This document shows positions 60,093 to 64,000 of a DNA stretch of 64,000 bases, one piece after another. The notes under the pieces are model-generated. The model searched no databases. It had not been told where the DNA came from and saw nothing but the letters and a program-made list of their open reading frames with translations. Each line of letters starts with the position of its first letter. Position 1 is the first letter of the stretch. The position numbers were made by a program, and so were the translations under genes. Source of the stretch: Crenobacter luteus. Its GTDB lineage: Bacteria; Pseudomonadota; Gammaproteobacteria; Burkholderiales; Chromobacteriaceae. The DNA is taken from contig NZ_SLXG01000013.1 in NCBI RefSeq assembly GCF_004345725.1, positions 1-64,000 on the forward strand, written 5' to 3'.

Positions 60093-60354
60093 AGGCGCGG
60101 CCTTCGGCCAACGCGGCGGCCTGACGGCGGCGCCAGGCGCGCCAGCCGCCGAACAGCGTCAGCACGAGCCAGGTGCACTGGGTGACGAAGGAGGCGAGGT
60201 TGAAGCTGTGCAACAGCGAGACCAGGATGCAGGCCGGTCCCGCGAGGTTGAGCGCGAAGTAGCGCGGGCTTTGCGGGCTCCAACCCATGAGCTGGACGCC
60301 GAAATAGGCGGCGAGGTAGGCGATAACGCCGATCAGACCGATCAGGTCGTACAT
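60091..60354 (-). CDS. CBU_0592-family small membrane protein
   Basis: 87 residues, three hydrophobic helices: MYDLIGLIGVIAYLAAYFGVQL, then YFALNLAGPACILVSLLHSFNLASFVTQCTWLVLTLFG (read in part), and a basic tail. This matches the CBU_0592 family of unknown function. It is downstream of betA on the same strand with 71 bases between; whether it belongs to that operon is unclear. Confidence 0.75.
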   Translation of the reverse strand: MYDLIGLIGVIAYLAAYFGVQLMGWSPQSPRYFALNLAGPACILVSLLHSFNLASFVTQCTWLVLTLFGGWRAWRRRQAAALAEGRA

Positions 60355-60425
60355 GATGGGGACCACAGGTTCTAGGGTACGAAAGCCGGAGGCGCGGCGC
60401 GCCCCCGGCGTCGGGCCGTCCGGGC

Positions 60426-62165
60426 CTAGCGGGCGAGCGTGAACTCGGCCTGGCGACGCCCCGTCGCGGCGGCACCGCCCGCGATCGCGTCGCGGCGCAC
60501 CGGCGCGTCGCCGGCCTTGTAGTAGGGCGCGGTCGAACGCGCCAGCGGCGCGCGGCCGCGGATCGCGTCGGCGATCTTCTCGGCCATCATGATGGTCGGC
60601 GCGTTCAGGTTGCCGGTGACGATCTTCGGCATGATAGACGCGTCGACCACGCGCAGCCCGGCCAGCCCGTGCACGCGGCCCTGACCGTCGACCACCGCCT
60701 CGGGGTCGGACTCGTCGCCCATCTTGCAGGTGCACGACGGGTGCAGCGCGGTCTCGGCGTGCTCCTTCACGAAGGCGTCGATCTCGGCGTCGGACTGGAT
60801 CATCATGCCCGGCTTGATCTCGCGGCCGCGGAACGCATCCATCGCCTGCTGCGCGACGATCTCGCGCGTGATGCGCACGCCGGCGCGGAACTCGCGCCAG
60901 TCGACCTCGTGCGCCATGTAGTTGAACAACAGGCGCGGCTTGACGCGCGGATCGCGGCTGGCCAGCTTGACGAAGCCGGTGCTCGGCGAGCGCATCGAGC
61001 CGACGTGGCACTGGAAGCCGTGGCTCTTCACCGGGTTGCTGCCGTCGTAGTTCATCGCCAGCGGGATGAAGTGGTACTGCAGGTTAGGCCAGGCGAACTC
61101 GTCGCTGCTGCGGATGAAGCCGCCGGCCTCGAAGTGGTTGCTGGCGCCGACGCCGGTGCCGTTCAGATACCACTCGACGCCGATCGCCGGCTTGTTCCAC
61201 CACAATAGCGCCGGGTACAGCGACACCGGCTGGGTACACTCGTACTGCAGGTACATTTCCAGGTGGTCCTGCAGGTTCTCGCCGACGCCTTTGAGGTCGA
61301 TGACCGGGTCGATGCCCATCGCGCGCAACTCGTCGGCGTTGCCGACGCCCGAGCGCAGCAACAGTTGCGGCGACGCGATCGCGCCGTTGGACACGATCAC
61401 CTCGCGGCGCGCGCGCGCCTCGCGCGCTTCGTCGCCCTGCAGATAACTCACCCCGATAGCGCGCTTGCCGGCGAACAGCACGCGGTCGGCCAGCGCGCGC
61501 GTGTGCACGGTCAGGTTGGGGCGGTCCTTCGCCTGATCGAGGTAGGCGAGCGAAGTGCTGCAGCGGCGGCCCTTGGCGGTGGTGGTGCGGTCCATCGGAC
61601 CGAAGCCTTCCTGGCGGTAGCCGTTCAGGTCGTCGGTGGCCGGGTAGCCGGCCTGCTCGCCGGCCTGGATGAAGGCGTCGAACAGCGGGCTGATGCCCGG
61701 TTTCGGCGTCGTCACGTGCAGGGGGCCGTCGCCGCCGTGGTAGTCGTTGGCGCCCTTGTCGTAGGTTTCGGCCTTGCGGAAATAGGGCAGGCAGTCGGCG
61801 TAGCTCCAGTTCTCCAGGCCCTTGTTGTCGGCCCAGCCGTCGTAGTCCATCGCGTTGCCGCGGATGTAGACCATGCCGTTGATCAGCGACGAGCCGCCGA
61901 GGCCCTTGCCGCGGCCCTGCGTCATCCGGCGGCCGCCCATATGCGGTTCCGGCTCGGTCACGTAGGCCCAGTTGTAGGTGGTGCCCTGCAACGGGTAGGC
62001 GAGCGCCGCCGGCATCTGCGTGCGCCAGTCGAGCCGCCAGTCGGGGCCGCCCGCTTCCAAGAGCAGCACCGACACGTCGGCGTCCTCGGTCAGCCGCGCG
62101 GCGAGCACGCAGCCGGCCGAACCGGCGCCGACGATGATATAGTCGTATTCCTTGATTGCGCTCAT
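60426..62165 (-). CDS. betA: Choline dehydrogenase (GMC oxidoreductase)
   Basis: 579 residues. FAD motif [20 protein letters not shown] at the N-terminus, GMC signature [21 protein letters not shown]. The C-terminal catalytic region HPSCTCKMG gives the active-site His, and [22 protein letters not shown] follows (read in part). It oxidises choline to betaine aldehyde at the membrane. The start has an AGGAG site. It is cotranscribed with betB and a Rieske oxygenase upstream on the minus strand. Confidence 0.95.
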   Translation of the reverse strand: MSAIKEYDYIIVGAGSAGCVLAARLTEDADVSVLLLEAGGPDWRLDWRTQMPAALAYPLQGTTYNWAYVTEPEPHMGGRRMTQGRGKGLGGSSLINGMVYIRGNAMDYDGWADNKGLENWSYADCLPYFRKAETYDKGANDYHGGDGPLHVTTPKPGISPLFDAFIQAGEQAGYPATDDLNGYRQEGFGPMDRTTTAKGRRCSTSLAYLDQAKDRPNLTVHTRALADRVLFAGKRAIGVSYLQGDEAREARARREVIVSNGAIASPQLLLRSGVGNADELRAMGIDPVIDLKGVGENLQDHLEMYLQYECTQPVSLYPALLWWNKPAIGVEWYLNGTGVGASNHFEAGGFIRSSDEFAWPNLQYHFIPLAMNYDGSNPVKSHGFQCHVGSMRSPSTGFVKLASRDPRVKPRLLFNYMAHEVDWREFRAGVRITREIVAQQAMDAFRGREIKPGMMIQSDAEIDAFVKEHAETALHPSCTCKMGDESDPEAVVDGQGRVHGLAGLRVVDASIMPKIVTGNLNAPTIMMAEKIADAIRGRAPLARSTAPYYKAGDAPVRRDAIAGGAAATGRRQAEFTLAR

Positions 62166-62280
62166 CGCAATCTCCTCTTCGGTGGGTGGAGCGCGCGGGG
62201 CCCGGCGGGCCGGCGCGTTCGTCGAGGCGAAAGGTTGGCCGAGCTCGCCTCGTTCGCGAAGCCCGGCGCGGCGGCGACGC

Positions 62281-63747
62281 TTACGCGCCGAACCAGCCCA
62301 TCGGTTTGGGCGCCAGGTTGATGTAGCTGTGCTTGAGTTCGGTGTATTCGTCCAGCCCGATGCGCGAAAGCTCGCGGCCGATGCCGCTCGCCTTGTAGCC
62401 GCCCCACGGCGCTTCCGGGAAGTAGGGGTGGTAGTCGTTGACCCACACGGTGCCGAAGCGCAGCGCGCGCGACATCCGGTTCGCCTTGTCCAGATCCTTC
62501 GTCCACACCGCGGCGGCGAGGCCGTACGGCGTGTCGTTGGCGAGGCGCAGCACCTGTTCTTCGCTCGTGAAGCGCTCGGCGGTGATCACCGGGCCGAAGA
62601 TTTCCTCCTTGGCGATCTTCATCCCGGCGCTCACGTCGGCGAGCAAGGTCGGCTCGAGCCAGAAGCCCTTCTCGTACACCGCGCCTTCGGGACGCTTGCC
62701 GCCGTGCACCAGCCGCGCGCCCTCGGCGACGCCCATCTGCACCAGTTTCAGGATCTTCTCGTGCTGCGCGGCCGACTGCACCGGGCCCATCTGCGTCTCG
62801 GCGTGGAAGCCGTTGCCGATCACGATGCGCGGCAGGCGCTCGGCCAACCTTGCGATGAATTCATCGTAGATCGCGTCCTCGACCATCAGCCGCGAACCGG
62901 CCGAGCACACTTGGCCGGCGTGGAAGAAGGCCGCGTTCAGCGCGTAGTCGACCGCGGTGTCGAGGTCGGCGTCGGCGAACACGATGTTCGGGTTCTTGCC
63001 GCCCAGCTCCAGGCCGATGCGTTTGAAGTTGCCGGTGGCGGCCTTCATGATGCTCTCGCCGGCGTAGGCGCCGCCGGTGAACGACACCAGGTCGACGTCG
63101 TGGTTTTCAGCCAGCTCGGCGCCGACCTCGGCGCCGCCGGTCACCAGGTTGAACACGCCCTCGGGCAGGTCGAGCTCGGCCAACAGTTCGGCGAAGCGGT
63201 GCGTCGTCAGCGGCGTCAGGTTGCTCGGCTTGACGATGACGGTGTTGCCGGCGCCCAGCGCCGGCGCGATCTTCCACGCCGCCTGCAAGAGCGGGTAGTT
63301 CCACGGCGTGATCAGCCCGCACACGCCGACCGGCTCGCGCAGCGTGCGGCTGATCACGTGGTGCGGCGCCTCGTTGACCGCGCCCGATTCGGACGCGACC
63401 AGGCCGGCGAAGTAGCGGAAGGTCGCCGCGATGTCGCCCATGTCGGTGCGGCTCTCGGTGATCGTCTTGCCGGTGTTAAGCGACTCGAGGCGCGCGAGGT
63501 TCTCGGCGTCGCGGTCGATCAACTCGGCGATCTTGTTCAGAAGCTTGGCGCGCTCGCGGATGGTGCTGTCGCGCCACGGGCCGTCGAAGGCGCGGCGCGC
63601 GGCGGCGATCGCCAGGCGCGCGTCGTCGCGCGTGCCCTCGGCGGCCTGGGCGATCACGGTCTCGTCGGCCGGGCTGAGGATGGCGCGCTTGCCGCCGGCG
63701 ACGGGTGCCTGCCACTGGCCGTCGATGTAGAGCTGGGTGTGGATCAT
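62281..63747 (-). CDS. betB: Betaine-aldehyde dehydrogenase
   Basis: 488 residues from the ATG at 63747, chosen over one at 63765 because AGGA lies at the right distance. ALDH signatures: [12 protein letters not shown] with the catalytic Glu, and [14 protein letters not shown] with the catalytic Cys. [27 protein letters not shown] is the NAD site (read in part). It converts betaine aldehyde to glycine betaine. Other aldehydes are possible, but the neighbouring betA supports BetB. Confidence 0.93.
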   Translation of the reverse strand: MIHTQLYIDGQWQAPVAGGKRAILSPADETVIAQAAEGTRDDARLAIAAARRAFDGPWRDSTIRERAKLLNKIAELIDRDAENLARLESLNTGKTITESRTDMGDIAATFRYFAGLVASESGAVNEAPHHVISRTLREPVGVCGLITPWNYPLLQAAWKIAPALGAGNTVIVKPSNLTPLTTHRFAELLAELDLPEGVFNLVTGGAEVGAELAENHDVDLVSFTGGAYAGESIMKAATGNFKRIGLELGGKNPNIVFADADLDTAVDYALNAAFFHAGQVCSAGSRLMVEDAIYDEFIARLAERLPRIVIGNGFHAETQMGPVQSAAQHEKILKLVQMGVAEGARLVHGGKRPEGAVYEKGFWLEPTLLADVSAGMKIAKEEIFGPVITAERFTSEEQVLRLANDTPYGLAAAVWTKDLDKANRMSRALRFGTVWVNDYHPYFPEAPWGGYKASGIGRELSRIGLDEYTELKHSYINLAPKPMGWFGA

Positions 63748-63780
63748 TTCGTTATTCCTGATCATTTATATGAATGAGGT

Positions 63781-64000
63781 TCAGGCCAGCGCCGCGAGCA
63801 CCATCTGCTGGAAGTGCTGCACGCCGTGCTCGCCGATCGCCGAGGTCTTGTCGTCGGTGATCAGAAGCGGGCCCTGGCCGTTGCGGTAGCCGCGCGACTT
63901 CAGGCCGCGCTGCACCGACTCGACGATCGACAAGTCCTCGGGCTTGAGCACGTTCTTGTAGTAGTCGATCAGCTGTTGCTGCTCGGCCGTCGGGGTCGAA
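63781..64000 (-). CDS. C-terminal part of a Rieske ring-hydroxylating oxygenase alpha subunit (GbcA-like)
   Basis: The last 72 residues of a gene that starts outside the window. The readable end contains LSIVESVQRGLKSRGY and ends GEHGVQHFQQMVLAALA, resembling the C-terminus of GbcA-type oxygenases that demethylate glycine betaine (also carnitine or stachydrine relatives). Its stop is 33 bases before the betB start, so the order is oxygenase-betB-betA. The substrate is inferred from the neighbours. Confidence 0.6.
   Translation of the reverse strand, partial: STPTAEQQQLIDYYKNVLKPEDLSIVESVQRGLKSRGYRNGQGPLLITDDKTSAIGEHGVQHFQQMVLAALA

Overview
The window is a very GC-rich (roughly 69% by eye), densely coding bacterial chromosome segment with about 75 protein genes. 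I see no rRNA, tRNA, CRISPR array, insertion sequence or prophage. Gene families and neighbourhoods (hemA-prfA, yggS-proC-yggT divergent from pilT-pilU, lptM-lysA divergent from cyaY, tkt-gap-pgk-fba, moaD-moaE-mobA, gltIJKL) point to a betaproteobacterium, most likely Neisseriales/Chromobacteriaceae. That placement is inference from gene content, not a search.

Layout. 0.2-16.2 kb: metabolic and housekeeping genes (TIGR03862 flavoprotein, PHA-synthase-like DUF3141 protein, YaeQ, PagL, secreted truncated globin, CrcB fluoride channel, RtcB RNA ligase, esterase, YgjP protease-like protein, methyltransferases, pseudouridine synthase), ending in a soluble chemoreceptor with twin PAS domains, a 45-residue Lys-rich protein and an XRE regulator. 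16.2-16.7 kb: the only long non-coding stretch, AT-rich, with candidate operator repeats. 16.7-24.9 kb: futalosine-hydrolase-like protein, MetH, a periplasmic binding protein, YqiA and an EnvZ/OmpR pair. 25-35 kb: two small secreted proteins, an Ada-like protein, hemA-prfA, pdxH, parC and membrane proteins. 35-41.6 kb: central carbon operon tkt-gap-pgk-lysE-fba. 41.6-49.3 kb: MarR/HPP pair, molybdenum cofactor operon, aroG, dksA, cytochrome c, proC cluster. 49.5-52.2 kb: type IV pilus retraction ATPases pilT and pilU, then thpR. 52.3-56.3 kb: glutamate/aspartate ABC transporter with two ATPases. 56.4-64 kb: rsmA, cyaY, lptM-lysA and a choline-to-glycine-betaine catabolic cluster that runs off the end.

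The strongest unexplained signal is a dispersed 10-mer, GTTGGCCGAG (reverse complement CTCGGCCAAC). I counted 44 exact copies on both strands, about one per 1.45 kb, against fewer than one expected from base composition. It is enriched between genes, occurs as inverted pairs that form transcription terminators, and inside genes forces the otherwise uncommon leucine codon TTG. This is how DNA uptake sequences of Neisseria behave, but the sequence differs from the Neisseria DUS family. It is a candidate undescribed uptake-sequence dialect, and the window also encodes the PilT/PilU retraction motors that natural transformation uses.

A second signal is five near-perfect parS (ParB-binding) palindromes at 27.0, 27.1, 36.9, 52.3 and 60.0 kb. 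They suggest the window lies in the centromere/origin-proximal region of the chromosome. Smaller points include predicted leaderless promoters, an operator-like palindrome in the aroG promoter, and several small secreted or membrane proteins of unknown function.
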